Source of the DNA: an uncultured Sphingomonadaceae bacterium
Lineage (GTDB): Bacteria > Pseudomonadota > Alphaproteobacteria > Sphingomonadales > Sphingomonadaceae
Direction of reading: 5' to 3'
Assembly (NCBI GenBank): GCA_947497315.1
Contig: CANMFX010000001.1
Location: 124,001-188,000, forward strand
Length of the DNA stretch: 64,000 bases
The notes under the pieces are model-generated. The model had not been told where the DNA came from. It was given only the letters and a program-made list of their open reading frames with translations, and did no database searches. The position numbers were made by a program, and so were the translations under genes. Position 1 is the stretch's first letter. Each line of letters begins with the position of its first letter. Below are positions 34,259-42,953 of this stretch, in pieces.

Positions 34259-34651
34259 ATGATCGGATATGCAACTTTGGGCTCCAACAATGTCGAAAAG
34301 GCACGCGAATATTATGACGCGCTGCTAGGAGAAATCGGAGCAAAACGGCTCATGCAACTCGAAGAGGGCGGCTTCACACTCTACGGCGTCGAAATGGGTG
34401 CGCCATCCCTTGCGATCACCCAGCCTCATAATGGCGAGGCAGCTGTTCCCGGCAATGGCAATATGATCGCCATTCCCTTCGAGGAACGATCACAGATCGA
34501 CAGCTTTTACAATAAAGCTATTGAACTGGGCGGTAGCGACGAAGGCGCGCCCGGTGTCCGCGGTGATGAAGGGCCGCAAGCCTTTTACGCTGCCTATTTT
34601 CGCGATCCGGAAGGCAACAAGCTTTGCGCTTTCCGTGTTGGGCCTGCATAA
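34259..34651 (+). CDS. VOC-superfamily (glyoxalase-like) protein 2
   Basis: A 130-residue VOC protein paralogous to the gene before it: MIGYATLGSNNVEKAREYYDALL aligns with the same region there, and YFRDPEGNKLCAFRV with its end. A local duplication is likely. GGGAGG sits just upstream of the ATG. Substrate unknown. Confidence 0.82.
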   Translation: MIGYATLGSNNVEKAREYYDALLGEIGAKRLMQLEEGGFTLYGVEMGAPSLAITQPHNGEAAVPGNGNMIAIPFEERSQIDSFYNKAIELGGSDEGAPGVRGDEGPQAFYAAYFRDPEGNKLCAFRVGPA

Positions 34652-34685
34652 GGGCCCATATAGGACGAATAACTAGGAGAAAATC

Positions 34686-36032
34686 GTGAAGCAATATTTC
34701 TTGGCTTTAGCCGCTGGCAGCGCATTGGTTGCTGCGCAGCCTGTCCTCGCGCAATCAGAATCCCCGGCGGATTTGGCAAAAACGATTGCAGCAGATTATG
34801 ACAGCAAGCTGGAGGCGTTGTTCAAGGATTTTCACCGCAACCCCGAACTGTCCTACAAAGAAGTCCGCACGGCTGGCATCATTGCCAAGGAATGGCGTGC
34901 GGTCGGATGGGATGTGACCGAAAAAGTGGGCGGCACCGGTGTGGTCGCCGTCATGAAAAATGGCGACGGCCCGACCCTGATGCTGCGCGCCGATATGGAC
35001 GGCCTGCCGCTCGTCGAAGATAGCGGGCTGGATTACATGTCCACCGTGACCCAGGTCAGTATTGATGGCGAGGAAAAGCCGGTCATGCACGCTTGCGGTC
35101 ATGATGTTCATATCACTTCGCTGATCGGCACGGCGCGCCGCTTGTCAGCGATGAAGGATAAGTGGCGCGGCACGATTGTTTTGATCGCGCAACCAGCCGA
35201 GGAACGCATTGGCGGTGCGAAGCTAATGATGGATGACGGCCTTTACAGCCGCTTCCCCAAGCCCGATTTTGCTATGGCTTTTCATGTTTCTGCCGACACG
35301 CCAACCGGCAAGCTGGCGCTGCGCGAAGGCATTACCTATTCGTCCTCCGACAGTGTCGATATTACCGTGCATGGCGTGGGTGCGCATGGGGCATCTCCGC
35401 ATCGCGGGAAGGATCCGATTGTGATGGGCGCGCAGATCATTATGAACCTGCAAACCATTGTCAGCCGAGAAATCGCGCCGCTACAACCGGCGGTCGTGAC
35501 GGTTGGTGCGTTTAACAGCGGTTTCAAGCACAACATCATTTCCGACAAGGCGACGATGCAGCTTACGGTCCGGTCGGATGATCAGGAGACACGCGAAAAA
35601 CTGCTCGAGGGTATCAAGCGCATTGCCGAAAATGTGGGCCGGATGAACGGCCTGCCCGAAGACAAATTGCCCGAGGTCAAGATATCGCACGAGCGGACCC
35701 CGGCCACCTATAATGATGTGATATTGTCACGGCGGATCAGAAACCTGTTTTCCGAACGCTTCGGGGCAGACGTTTTTGACGATCAGCCGCGCCAGGGCAT
35801 GGGCGCAGAGGATTTCGCCTATTTTGTGGCACCCAATACAGATGTACCGGGCGTCTATTTCTCGGTCGGCGGAACGCCGCAAGCGGATTTTGATCGCGAA
35901 GATGCCGGCGGACCACCAGTGCCGTCGCATCACTCGCCCTTCTTCAAGGTCGCGCCAAGAGAATCGGTGACATTAGGCACCGAAGCGATGACAGCCGCAG
36001 CCCTGGATTATCTTGCCCCGAAAACCGAATAG
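34686..36032 (+). CDS. Exported M20-family amidohydrolase / peptidase
   Basis: A 448-residue protein starting at GTG 34686 behind TAGGAG, with a signal peptide ending near PVLAQ. M20D-type zinc sites are present: RADMDGLPL, HACGHDVH, QPAEERIGG, a dimerisation domain (VHGVGAHGASPHRGKDP) and the late HHSPFFKV. The family removes acyl groups from amino acid amides such as hippurate or N-acyl amino acids; export to the periplasm is unusual but known. It lies 34 bases after the VOC pair and 6 before the DksA-like gene. Confidence 0.85.
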   Translation: MKQYFLALAAGSALVAAQPVLAQSESPADLAKTIAADYDSKLEALFKDFHRNPELSYKEVRTAGIIAKEWRAVGWDVTEKVGGTGVVAVMKNGDGPTLMLRADMDGLPLVEDSGLDYMSTVTQVSIDGEEKPVMHACGHDVHITSLIGTARRLSAMKDKWRGTIVLIAQPAEERIGGAKLMMDDGLYSRFPKPDFAMAFHVSADTPTGKLALREGITYSSSDSVDITVHGVGAHGASPHRGKDPIVMGAQIIMNLQTIVSREIAPLQPAVVTVGAFNSGFKHNIISDKATMQLTVRSDDQETREKLLEGIKRIAENVGRMNGLPEDKLPEVKISHERTPATYNDVILSRRIRNLFSERFGADVFDDQPRQGMGAEDFAYFVAPNTDVPGVYFSVGGTPQADFDREDAGGPPVPSHHSPFFKVAPRESVTLGTEAMTAAALDYLAPKTE

Positions 36033-36038
36033 GCGGCG

Positions 36039-36386
36039 ATGGCTGACGATCTCTCCAAAAGCCAGATCGCGGCCCTGAAGGTCCTGTTGCTCGAACGACA
36101 GGCGGAGCTCAAAGCGCTGGATGAAGAAGCTGCGGGTTGGAGCGATACGGTGGAACTCGACCAGCAAAGCGTTGGCCGCCTGTCGCGGATGGACGCCATG
36201 CAGCAACAGGAAATGGCACAGGCCGAAGCGCGTCGGCGGGTTAATGATCTGGCGCGGATCGACACTGCGCTCAAACGCATGGACGAGGACGAATATGGCT
36301 GGTGCGCGGAATGCGGCGAACCCATTGCCTATAAGCGGCTCGAAATTGATCCCGCCGCGGCGCTATGTATAGGCTGCGCGTCATGA
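36039..36386 (+). CDS. TraR/DksA-family C4 zinc-finger protein
   Basis: A 115-residue cytosolic protein. An N-terminal coiled coil (about 1-75, rich in Glu, Gln and Arg) is followed by a four-Cys zinc finger, C-AE-C-GEPIAYKRLEIDPAAALC-IG-C. These short DksA relatives may bind RNA polymerase through the secondary channel, as DksA does with ppGpp; whether this one retains the acidic tip residues is unclear. Its stop overlaps the next gene's start as ATGA. Confidence 0.82.
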   Translation: MADDLSKSQIAALKVLLLERQAELKALDEEAAGWSDTVELDQQSVGRLSRMDAMQQQEMAQAEARRRVNDLARIDTALKRMDEDEYGWCAECGEPIAYKRLEIDPAAALCIGCAS

Positions 36387-36976
36387 GTTTATTAGCATCC
36401 CGCTGGACACCGCTTCTTGTCGGCCTGCTTCTCAGCATCGGTGCGGTTGGGGCGGGCTTCATCACGGGCACAGAGCATATCGAAGGCGCGCAGCTTTCCG
36501 CACGCTGGACCTCGCGGGTGGGTGTGCCGGTGTTTCTGACCGCCTACCTCGCCTCAACGCTTTTCCGACTATCCAAAAATGACCTAACGAAAACCCTGAT
36601 GCGGCAGAGACGACAATGGGGACTGGCCTTTGCATGGACACATAGCGTGCATCTGGCGGCACTGATCTACTATCTGGTCATCGCTAAAACGCCGCCAGAT
36701 TTAATTACGGTATTAGGCGGCGGACTTGCCTATTTCATGATCTATGTGATGGCATTGACGTCCAACAACTGGTCAATGAAACTTTTGGGCAAAAACTGGA
36801 AACGGATCCATGTTTTTGGAATCCATTATATCTGGTTTATCTATGTTTTTACCTATCTCGGGCGACTGGCCGATCCAGAACTAAATCATGTCGGCATAGT
36901 TGGTTCCGGCATATTGTTCGGTGCACTAATCATTCGGCTCTATGCCAAATGGCGCAAACCCCTCGGAAAGCATTAA
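36383..36976 (+). CDS. Six-helix membrane protein, ferric-reductase-like transmembrane domain
   Basis: A 197-residue polytopic protein. Start 36383 (MSLLASRWTPLLVGLLL) overlaps the DksA-like stop. About six hydrophobic segments carry histidines in FAWTHSVHLAALIYY and WKRIHVFGIHYIWFIY, which fits the heme-binding helices of the ferric reductase / MsrQ (YedZ) superfamily. No NADPH or flavin domain is attached, so it would be a b-type cytochrome-like electron carrier. MsrP, the usual partner of MsrQ, is not nearby. Confidence 0.65.
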   Translation: MSLLASRWTPLLVGLLLSIGAVGAGFITGTEHIEGAQLSARWTSRVGVPVFLTAYLASTLFRLSKNDLTKTLMRQRRQWGLAFAWTHSVHLAALIYYLVIAKTPPDLITVLGGGLAYFMIYVMALTSNNWSMKLLGKNWKRIHVFGIHYIWFIYVFTYLGRLADPELNHVGIVGSGILFGALIIRLYAKWRKPLGKH

Positions 36977-37233
36977 AGATTGGCCCAAAGGAGTCTTTTT
37001 TGCGTGCTGCGTTTATTATAGGGTCCTTTGAGCTATTTTCACCACGTCATTCGAAGCCAAAGTTCACATATATCACACCCCCTTTTGTGGAGAGGTTTGC
37101 CGAAGATGGCAATGTGCAGGACTGATATTCAAAATTGAGAAAGAGCAGCAATAAGTTTAACTTTTCCGGGCAATGTAGGAAAGCCTGTGACCGCTGAATC
37201 CAGCATGGATATCTACCTCGCGGAACAAATATC

Positions 37234-37261
37234 TTGACATGCAACTATATGGTTGCATAAT
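37234..37261 (+). promoter_or_regulatory. Promoter and operator of the ArsR/AHSA1 genes
   Basis: TTGACA (37234-37239) and CATAAT (37256-37261) are 16 bases apart and predict transcription from about 37268, one base before the ATG. Between and across them lies an inverted repeat ATGCAAC-TATATG-GTTGCAT (37239-37258) with perfect 7-base arms, a likely binding site for the ArsR-type protein encoded next. The 36977-37233 stretch before it shows no gene. Confidence 0.75.
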
Positions 37262-37268
37262 TGCAAGC

Positions 37269-37607
37269 ATGACCGATATATTCCATGCCCTTGCCGATGA
37301 GTCGCGCCGCCTCCTTCTCGATCGCTTGTTCGAAAAAGGCGGACAAAGCCTGAACGATCTATGCGAGGGCTTCCCAATGTCCCGTCAGGGCGTGGCGAAG
37401 CATCTCGGCATACTGGAAAAAGCCAATCTGGTATCTGTCCATTGGCAGGGGCGGAGCAAGCTTCACTATCTCAATCCGGTGCCGCTCGGTGATATTGTCC
37501 ACCGCTGGGTCGGCAAGTTTGAAGATGCCCGCATCGCCGCGCTGACCGATTTCAAAGATCAGATTGAAGACAATCAAAAGCCAAAACAGGAGAAACGCCG
37601 TGCCTGA
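37269..37607 (+). CDS. ArsR-family transcription regulator
   Basis: A 112-residue winged-helix protein (MTDIFHALADESRRLLLDRLFEKGG, recognition helix MSRQGVAKHLGILEKANLV, wing HWQGRSKLHYLNPV). No metal-binding Cys set is visible, so it belongs to the non-metal group often paired with AHSA1 proteins. ATG 37269 is chosen over an in-frame ATG at 37239, which lies inside the operator. No ribosome site precedes it; the mRNA is probably leaderless. The 3' end overlaps the AHSA1 gene by 8 bases. Confidence 0.88.
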   Translation: MTDIFHALADESRRLLLDRLFEKGGQSLNDLCEGFPMSRQGVAKHLGILEKANLVSVHWQGRSKLHYLNPVPLGDIVHRWVGKFEDARIAALTDFKDQIEDNQKPKQEKRRA

Positions 37608-38100
37608 TTCCACCACCATTGAAACCATTGCCACCCGTGCCTCAACCGGAGAACCATGCGCGCCGGATTTCGTCTACACCATCTATATTGCCGCCAGCGC
37701 GGAAAAAGTCTGGAATGGCCTGATCGATAGGGAAATGACCAGAGCCTATTGGGGTCATTATAATGAATCCGACTGGAAACAAGGATCACGCTGGGAACAT
37801 GTTGGCAGCGACAGTGGCAAGGTCAACGTAAGGGGTCAGATTATCGAAATTGACCCACCGCGAAAGATGGTCTGGAGTTGGGCCTTTGCGGACGAGGCAG
37901 ACGAGCCGGCCAAGCTGTCGCGGGTGACTTATGAACTGGTTGCACTGGGCCCTGATACAAAACTGACTGTGACCCATAGCGAACTGGAACCCGGTTCTTC
38001 GATGGACATCGGTGTTCGTGAAGGTTGGTCTGCTGTTCTCAGCAACCTCAAGAGCATGATCGAAACCGGAAAAGCCATGTCGGAAGAGGATTGGAAATGA
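37600..38100 (+). CDS. SRPBCC / AHSA1-domain protein
   Basis: A 166-residue START-like fold: FVYTIYIAASAEKVWNGLID at the start, then YWGHYNESDWKQGSRWEH, PPRKMVWSWAF, TKLTVTHSEL and a C-terminal helix GWSAVLSNLKSMIETG. These domains hold small hydrophobic ligands or act as Hsp90-activator-like modules. GTG 37600 follows CAGGAGAA at good spacing. It is coupled to the ArsR gene; in the common pair the regulator represses both. Ligand unknown. Confidence 0.85.
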   Translation: MPDSTTIETIATRASTGEPCAPDFVYTIYIAASAEKVWNGLIDREMTRAYWGHYNESDWKQGSRWEHVGSDSGKVNVRGQIIEIDPPRKMVWSWAFADEADEPAKLSRVTYELVALGPDTKLTVTHSELEPGSSMDIGVREGWSAVLSNLKSMIETGKAMSEEDWK

Positions 38101-38176
38101 TTTCCGATAGTTAACCGCCAAATAGACTCAAATTTGCGCTGAACGGAATCATTAGCACTTCCCCCGCTGGAATCAG

Positions 38177-38674
38177 GTGACTAATGTCCCGAAGATGGAT
38201 GCAACCAGCAATCTTCCGCCTGATGTTAAGCCGCATGAAGGTGAGTTTCGCGACCATCGTCACTATTACGCCTGCCGGGTCTATTATGAAGACACCGACT
38301 TTTCCGGCATTGTCTATCACGCCAATTACCTGAAATTCATGGAGCGCGCGCGCTCCGACATGCTGCATCAACTCGGCATGGACCAGCGTGCGGCGTTTGA
38401 AGCGGATGATGGCGCTTATGCCGTGGTCGATATGCACATTAAATATATTGCGCCGGCCAAATTTCAGGATAATCTGCTGGTCATCAGCCATGTAAGCAAA
38501 TTGCGCAAAGCCAGCGTGAATATCGAACAAATCATCATGCGCGGGGACGAGAAAATAGCGTCAGCCAGCGTTCAGGCAGCCTTCCTTACGCCCACCGGGC
38601 GACCACAGCGACAGCCGGAGGCATGGACGAAAGCCTTTGCTTCTGTCATCGCCGATGATGAAGAACAAAATTAA
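38177..38674 (+). CDS. ybgC: Tol-Pal-associated acyl-CoA thioesterase
   Basis: A 165-residue hot-dog thioesterase. The 4-hydroxybenzoyl-CoA thioesterase signature is clear (VYYEDTDFSGIVYHANYLKFMERAR; catalytic Asp in YEDTD). It sits 12 bases before tolQ, the usual position in Proteobacteria. A GTG at 38177 is used; an ATG at 38195 (MDATSN) is equally possible since neither has a strong ribosome site. Confidence 0.93.
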   Translation: MTNVPKMDATSNLPPDVKPHEGEFRDHRHYYACRVYYEDTDFSGIVYHANYLKFMERARSDMLHQLGMDQRAAFEADDGAYAVVDMHIKYIAPAKFQDNLLVISHVSKLRKASVNIEQIIMRGDEKIASASVQAAFLTPTGRPQRQPEAWTKAFASVIADDEEQN

Positions 38675-38686
38675 GAGGATATACCC

Positions 38687-39385
38687 TTGCTAGACAGCCT
38701 TTCGATCCACGCAGCATCCGGCGAATTTTCTCCTTTTGCCCTGTTTCTACAAGCGGATATCATCGTCAAGCTGGTGATGATCGGCCTGTTATTCGCAAGC
38801 GTCTGGACATGGATGATCATTGTCAGCTTTGCGATGAAAATTGGTCAGGTCGGAAGAAGGTCGGACCGGTTCGAAAAATCTTTTTCCAAAGCCAATGATG
38901 TCGACAAATTTTATGATGACCATAGCAAATCCGGCCTGCCCATGGCCAAGGTGCTGGCATCCGGCATGCGCGAATGGCGGCGGTCGACGGCACGCGGACC
39001 GATTGACCGGGATGGCACGCGGCAGAGGCTGGCAACCGCGATGAATGCGACTATTGCGCATGAAGTGGACAAGCTTGCCGACCGGCTGAATTTTCTCGCC
39101 ACCGTGGGCAGTGTCGCCCCATTTGTCGGCCTGTTCGGCACGGTCTGGGGCATTATGCGCAGTTTTTCGGCCATTGCGGCAGAGCAGAATAGCTCGCTGG
39201 CCGTGGTCGCTCCGGGCATTGCCGAAGCGCTGTTTGCCACGGCCATCGGCCTGTTCGCGGCGATTCCGGCAGTTATCGCCTATAACCGCTTCTCTCACCG
39301 GCTCAACAAGCTGGAAGCCCGCATGGGCCGCTTTGCCGATGGATTCCACGCGACGATGAGCCGCGAACTGGAACTGGGGGAATAA
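38687..39385 (+). CDS. tolQ: TolQ, proton-channel subunit of the Tol-Pal system
   Basis: Inner membrane protein of 232 residues, three membrane helices (about 25-45, 142-162, 175-195). It forms the proton channel with TolR and energises TolA during outer-membrane constriction at division. Family landmarks include [22 protein letters not shown] and [20 protein letters not shown]. The start is TTG at 38687 behind AAGAGGA. It leads directly into tolR. Confidence 0.95.
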   Translation: MLDSLSIHAASGEFSPFALFLQADIIVKLVMIGLLFASVWTWMIIVSFAMKIGQVGRRSDRFEKSFSKANDVDKFYDDHSKSGLPMAKVLASGMREWRRSTARGPIDRDGTRQRLATAMNATIAHEVDKLADRLNFLATVGSVAPFVGLFGTVWGIMRSFSAIAAEQNSSLAVVAPGIAEALFATAIGLFAAIPAVIAYNRFSHRLNKLEARMGRFADGFHATMSRELELGE

Positions 39386-39388
39386 GCC

Positions 39389-39829
39389 ATGGGAATGGAC
39401 CTTGCCCCCAGTAATGGCCGTCGCAATCGCGGCCGTGCACCCATGTCAGAGATTAACGTGACACCTTTTGTCGACGTCATGCTGGTGCTGCTGATCATTT
39501 TCATGATCACGGCGCCTTTGCTGGTCACCGGCGTGCCAGTAAACCTGCCGGAAAGCCGCGCCAATGCACTGGATCAGGATCAGGAACCGGTGCAGATTTC
39601 GATAGATGAAGAAGGCCGGATATATCTGGGTGAGGAAGAAATGAGCCGAAATGCCTTGGCAACACGGTTAAACGAAATTGCCGCAAACCAGAACGCGGAA
39701 GACCCCCGGCAGATCATGCTGCGCGGCGATGAAACGCTGGATTACGGATTGATCATGGCGGTCATGGGAGAGCTCAACCGGGCCGGCCTCAACCGTGTGT
39801 CTTTAGTCACAACAGGTTCATCTGAGTGA
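39389..39829 (+). CDS. tolR: TolR, proton-channel subunit of the Tol-Pal system
   Basis: A 146-residue ExbD/TolR protein: short cytosolic N-terminus with [21 protein letters not shown] (the membrane helix holding the protonatable Asp in FVDVML), then a periplasmic domain with [17 protein letters not shown] and a C-terminal half that closes the periplasmic face of the channel. Starts 3 bases after tolQ. Confidence 0.95.
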   Translation: MGMDLAPSNGRRNRGRAPMSEINVTPFVDVMLVLLIIFMITAPLLVTGVPVNLPESRANALDQDQEPVQISIDEEGRIYLGEEEMSRNALATRLNEIAANQNAEDPRQIMLRGDETLDYGLIMAVMGELNRAGLNRVSLVTTGSSE

Positions 39830-39850
39830 AATTAGAAATTAAAGGCTGTT

Positions 39851-40597
39851 ATGGAAAGAGCTGAAAAAATTGGCTTAAGCGTCGCGGCTGGCGGGCATAT
39901 TGCCCTGTTCGGCCTCTTGTCGCTTAGCCTGCTATCCCAGCCGGACGACGCCTATAAGTCAAAGCCCATAGAGGTTATGATTGCTGATGAAGTCGGCCTC
40001 GAAAGCGCGTCTCCCAATCCTGCTTTGGTCCCGCCTGCCACCAGCATAGCGCCCGAGCTCGGTGATCCTGAACCAGCTGAACTAAGCCAACCTGCTCCTG
40101 CAGAACTCGCGCCCGCGCCGGAGGTCAAACCGACGCCGCCGCGTGAAAAACCGGCTGCAAAACCCAAACCAGACCCTGCGCCCAAGAAAAAACCCCGGGG
40201 ATCGCGCCTTGGCAAGGATTTCCTGAAAGGCGTTACCGATCAGTCATCGGTCAGCCGGAACCAGAATATCGCAGCGGAAAAAGCGTCATCCAGCGCGGTT
40301 GCTTCATTGCAACGGGAACTGCTCCGGCAGGTCAAACCCCATTGGAAACCCCCAACCGGAGCTGATGCCGAGAAATTGCGCACAAAGGTCACCGCACGAC
40401 TGGACCGCAGCGGCAATATTGTCGGCACGCCGTCGGCGACCACGACAGGCATAAACGCCAGCAACCGGTCCCAGGCCGCGATCCACAAGGAGCGTGCGAT
40501 TGCCGCAGTAAAACTGGCGGCGCCCTTCAAGACATTTCCCGAGAAATATTATAATGAATGGCAGGTAATCGAGCCTGTCCTCTTCCTTGGTGTATAG
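39851..40597 (+). CDS. tolA: TolA-like energy transducer
   Basis: A 248-residue bitopic protein spanning the periplasm: one N-terminal helix (about 10-28, SVAAGGHIALFGLLSLSLL), a Pro/Lys/Ala-rich spacer (about 60-125) and a C-terminal TonB/TolA domain with LRQVKPHWKPP and NEWQVIEPVLFLGV. It links the TolQR motor to TolB and Pal. Much shorter than E. coli TolA (421) because the long helical middle is replaced by a short Pro-rich spacer, as usual in alphaproteobacteria. Confidence 0.88.
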   Translation: MERAEKIGLSVAAGGHIALFGLLSLSLLSQPDDAYKSKPIEVMIADEVGLESASPNPALVPPATSIAPELGDPEPAELSQPAPAELAPAPEVKPTPPREKPAAKPKPDPAPKKKPRGSRLGKDFLKGVTDQSSVSRNQNIAAEKASSSAVASLQRELLRQVKPHWKPPTGADAEKLRTKVTARLDRSGNIVGTPSATTTGINASNRSQAAIHKERAIAAVKLAAPFKTFPEKYYNEWQVIEPVLFLGV

Positions 40598-40616
40598 GCT
40601 CGGTAACTAGGAGAAT

Positions 40617-41960
40617 ATGATGGCTATAACGGCCCCAAAGCGTATCGAATCATGGCTTGTCGCCTTTACCTTGCTGATTGGCTTGGCGCTGCCTGCACAA
40701 GCGCAATTGACCGTCGATGTCGAAAATACCGCTGCGGATGAACTGACCATTGCCGTGCCGGGCCTGCCAACCCCTCGGAGTACCGAAACCCCGGCTGGCA
40801 CCACCGCTGAGCTGGGTAACAAGATCAGCGATGTGATCGTCAGCAACTTGCGCTCCAGCGGCCTGTTCAAACCGCTTGGTCGCAATCGGGTCCGCGGGAT
40901 CAGTTTTTCTGAAGTCACATCGCCGCAATTTCCCTATTGGAATGGCACGAATGCCTCAGCGCTTATCCAGGGTTTTGTCCGCTCCAATGGCGATGGCAAG
41001 CTCACTGTAGGTTGTTATCTCTATGACGTGGCGCTCCAAACAGAACTCACCCGGACAGGCTTTGTGGTCGAACCCGGTGACTGGCGGCGCGCGGCGCACA
41101 AATGTGCGGACAGCATCTATTCGCGCCTGACCGGTGAATCGCCATTTTTTGACAGCAGGATTGCCTATATTGCGGAGACCGGCCCCAAGGATAACCGTCG
41201 CAAAAGACTGGCAATTATGGATAGTGACGGAGCCAATCACCGGTTCATCACCAATGGTCAGGCCACGGCTCTGACACCGCGCTTTTCGCCAGATTACTCC
41301 AAGATCGTTTATCTCAGCTTTCTTGATGGCAACCCGCGCATCTATGTCTATGAAATCGGGACCGGCCGACAACAGCTGATTACCCAAAGTACCAACCCGA
41401 CCTTTGCCCCGCGCTGGTCACCGGACGGGAAGTGGATACTCTATTCCATGGCGATTGCCGGGAATACCGATATCTACAAAGTGTCCTCACAAGGCGGCGA
41501 GCCCAAGCGTCTGACTTTCTCGCCCGGCATTGATATCGGCGGCAGCTTCTCCCCCGATGGCAGCCGGATCGTATTTGAAAGCGACCGTTCCGGCAGTCAG
41601 CAGCTATATGTCATGGGCGCCAATGGCGGCAATGAACGGCGGATCAGCTTTGGTGGCGGGCGCTATGCGACCCCCGAATGGAGCCCTCGCGGGGATTTGA
41701 TCGCCTTTACCAGAATCGCCGGCAATTTCCGCGTCGGTGTGATGACACCCAGTGGCGGCGGACAGCGTCTGCTGACCAACAGCTGGCAGGACGAGGCCCC
41801 GACATGGGCACCCAATGGCCGGATTATCCAGTTTTTCCGAACCTCGCGCGGCTCGGGCAAGACTGGCATATGGCAGGTTGACCTCACCGGCAGAAATGAA
41901 CGGCAATTGCCCACACCGGTCGACGGTTCGGATCCGGCCTGGGGACCATTACTGCCATAA
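40617..41960 (+). CDS. tolB: TolB, periplasmic beta-propeller of the Tol-Pal system
   Basis: A 447-residue periplasmic protein: signal peptide ending LPAQAQ (about residue 31), an N-terminal alpha/beta domain, and a six-bladed propeller with the blade motif P-[RT]-[FW]-SPDG (for example FAPRWSPDGKWILYS, GGSFSPDGSRIVFES, APTWAPNGRIIQF). TolB binds Pal and TolA. It starts 19 bases after tolA, behind TAGGAGAA. Confidence 0.96.
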   Translation: MMAITAPKRIESWLVAFTLLIGLALPAQAQLTVDVENTAADELTIAVPGLPTPRSTETPAGTTAELGNKISDVIVSNLRSSGLFKPLGRNRVRGISFSEVTSPQFPYWNGTNASALIQGFVRSNGDGKLTVGCYLYDVALQTELTRTGFVVEPGDWRRAAHKCADSIYSRLTGESPFFDSRIAYIAETGPKDNRRKRLAIMDSDGANHRFITNGQATALTPRFSPDYSKIVYLSFLDGNPRIYVYEIGTGRQQLITQSTNPTFAPRWSPDGKWILYSMAIAGNTDIYKVSSQGGEPKRLTFSPGIDIGGSFSPDGSRIVFESDRSGSQQLYVMGANGGNERRISFGGGRYATPEWSPRGDLIAFTRIAGNFRVGVMTPSGGGQRLLTNSWQDEAPTWAPNGRIIQFFRTSRGSGKTGIWQVDLTGRNERQLPTPVDGSDPAWGPLLP

Positions 41961-42039
41961 AACAGGATTAAAAAGTAAGACAAGTTACTGAAAAACGATT
42001 ACAACTGGCCCAAGGGCAAATAAGACTAGGAGCAGAAAT

Positions 42040-42546
42040 ATGATAAGATATGCTACCCCCCTCCTGATTACCTCCAGCCTGATTCTAGCAGGTTGCGCCA
42101 AAAAACCGCCGGAAGAGCTGCCACCCGCTCCGGCGGGAACGAGCACCCCGACACCTCCGCCGCCATCTGGCCCAGGTTATGCGCCGGGCTCTCAGGGTGA
42201 TTTCCTGGCGAATACGATGTCGGACCGCATACTATTTGATACGGATCGCTATAATGTCGACTCACAGGATCAGGTTGTCCTGCAAAGTCAGGCCCAATGG
42301 CTGGCACAGCATCCCAATGCGCGGATTACAATAGAAGGTCATGCCGACGAACGTGGTACGCGGGATTATAACCTCGCCCTTGGCGAACGCCGCGCCAATG
42401 CAGCGAAAAACTATCTCGCTTCCCTAGGCGTCAGTCCGACCCGGATGACGACAGTCAGCTATGGCAAGGAACGCCCCGAGGCTCTTGGTTCCAACGAAGC
42501 CGCTTGGGCACAAAATCGCCGTGCGGTGAGCGTCGTCGTTCAATAA
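42040..42546 (+). CDS. pal: Pal, peptidoglycan-associated lipoprotein
   Basis: A 168-residue outer membrane lipoprotein (lipobox LAGC, Cys19), with a Pro-rich linker and an OmpA-C domain that binds meso-diaminopimelate in peptidoglycan: [39 protein letters not shown] and a final NRRAVSVVV. It anchors the outer membrane to the wall and to TolB. It ends the operon and is followed by a strong terminator; cpoB (ybgF), which often comes next, is not here. Confidence 0.96.
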   Translation: MIRYATPLLITSSLILAGCAKKPPEELPPAPAGTSTPTPPPPSGPGYAPGSQGDFLANTMSDRILFDTDRYNVDSQDQVVLQSQAQWLAQHPNARITIEGHADERGTRDYNLALGERRANAAKNYLASLGVSPTRMTTVSYGKERPEALGSNEAAWAQNRRAVSVVVQ

Positions 42547-42565
42547 ACGTCTAATATTTATATAG

Positions 42566-42602
42566 AAAAGGCCGCTAACCCGATGGGGCAGCGGCCTTTT
42601 TT
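42566..42602. terminator. Bidirectional terminator after pal
   Basis: AAAGGCCGCT (42567-42576) pairs with AGCGGCCTTT (42590-42599), with a 13-base loop and T-run on the plus strand. The A-run on the left side makes it work on the minus strand too, for the convergent gene ending at 42620. Confidence 0.92.
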
Positions 42603-42619
42603 ATGTCTTGAGTAAAGAC

Positions 42620-42916
42620 TTATTTCCGGGTGCCGGTCATCGCCATTTCACCGAAAGCACCAGCATTGACTGAACCCGTCAGCGTGTCGCCGTCGATGGT
42701 CGCTGTGCCTTCCAGTTTCATCGGCATAGGTACGGTCATGTTCATAACCCAGGTCAGCGTATTGCCGTCAACCTTGCCATCTTCCAGTTCCATGGATCCC
42801 ATGGCGCCTTCATTGGTGCCGGTGAACGTGTCGCCATTGGTGACGATCGTCACGACAGAGGCCTGGTCACCCATAGGGGATTTGGTTACGCAATCATATG
42901 AACCATCGATAGACAT
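42620..42916 (-). CDS. Small beta-rich protein of unknown function
   Basis: A 98-residue protein without signal peptide (MSIDGSYDCVTKSPMGDQ). Alternating strands with Thr/Gly turns (VTIVTNGDTFTGTNEG, KVDGNTLTWVMNMTVP, GTATIDGDTLTGSVNAG) suggest a small beta-barrel or a duplicated strand motif of the lipocalin-like kind. Note the repeated NGDTFTG / DGDTLTG. I recognise similar sphingomonad proteins but no assigned function. It shares a bidirectional terminator with pal. Confidence 0.65.
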   Translation of the reverse strand: MSIDGSYDCVTKSPMGDQASVVTIVTNGDTFTGTNEGAMGSMELEDGKVDGNTLTWVMNMTVPMPMKLEGTATIDGDTLTGSVNAGAFGEMAMTGTRK

Positions 42917-42953
42917 ATTCTTCTCCTTTTAAATCAAAGCTCTGAACCAGCGA

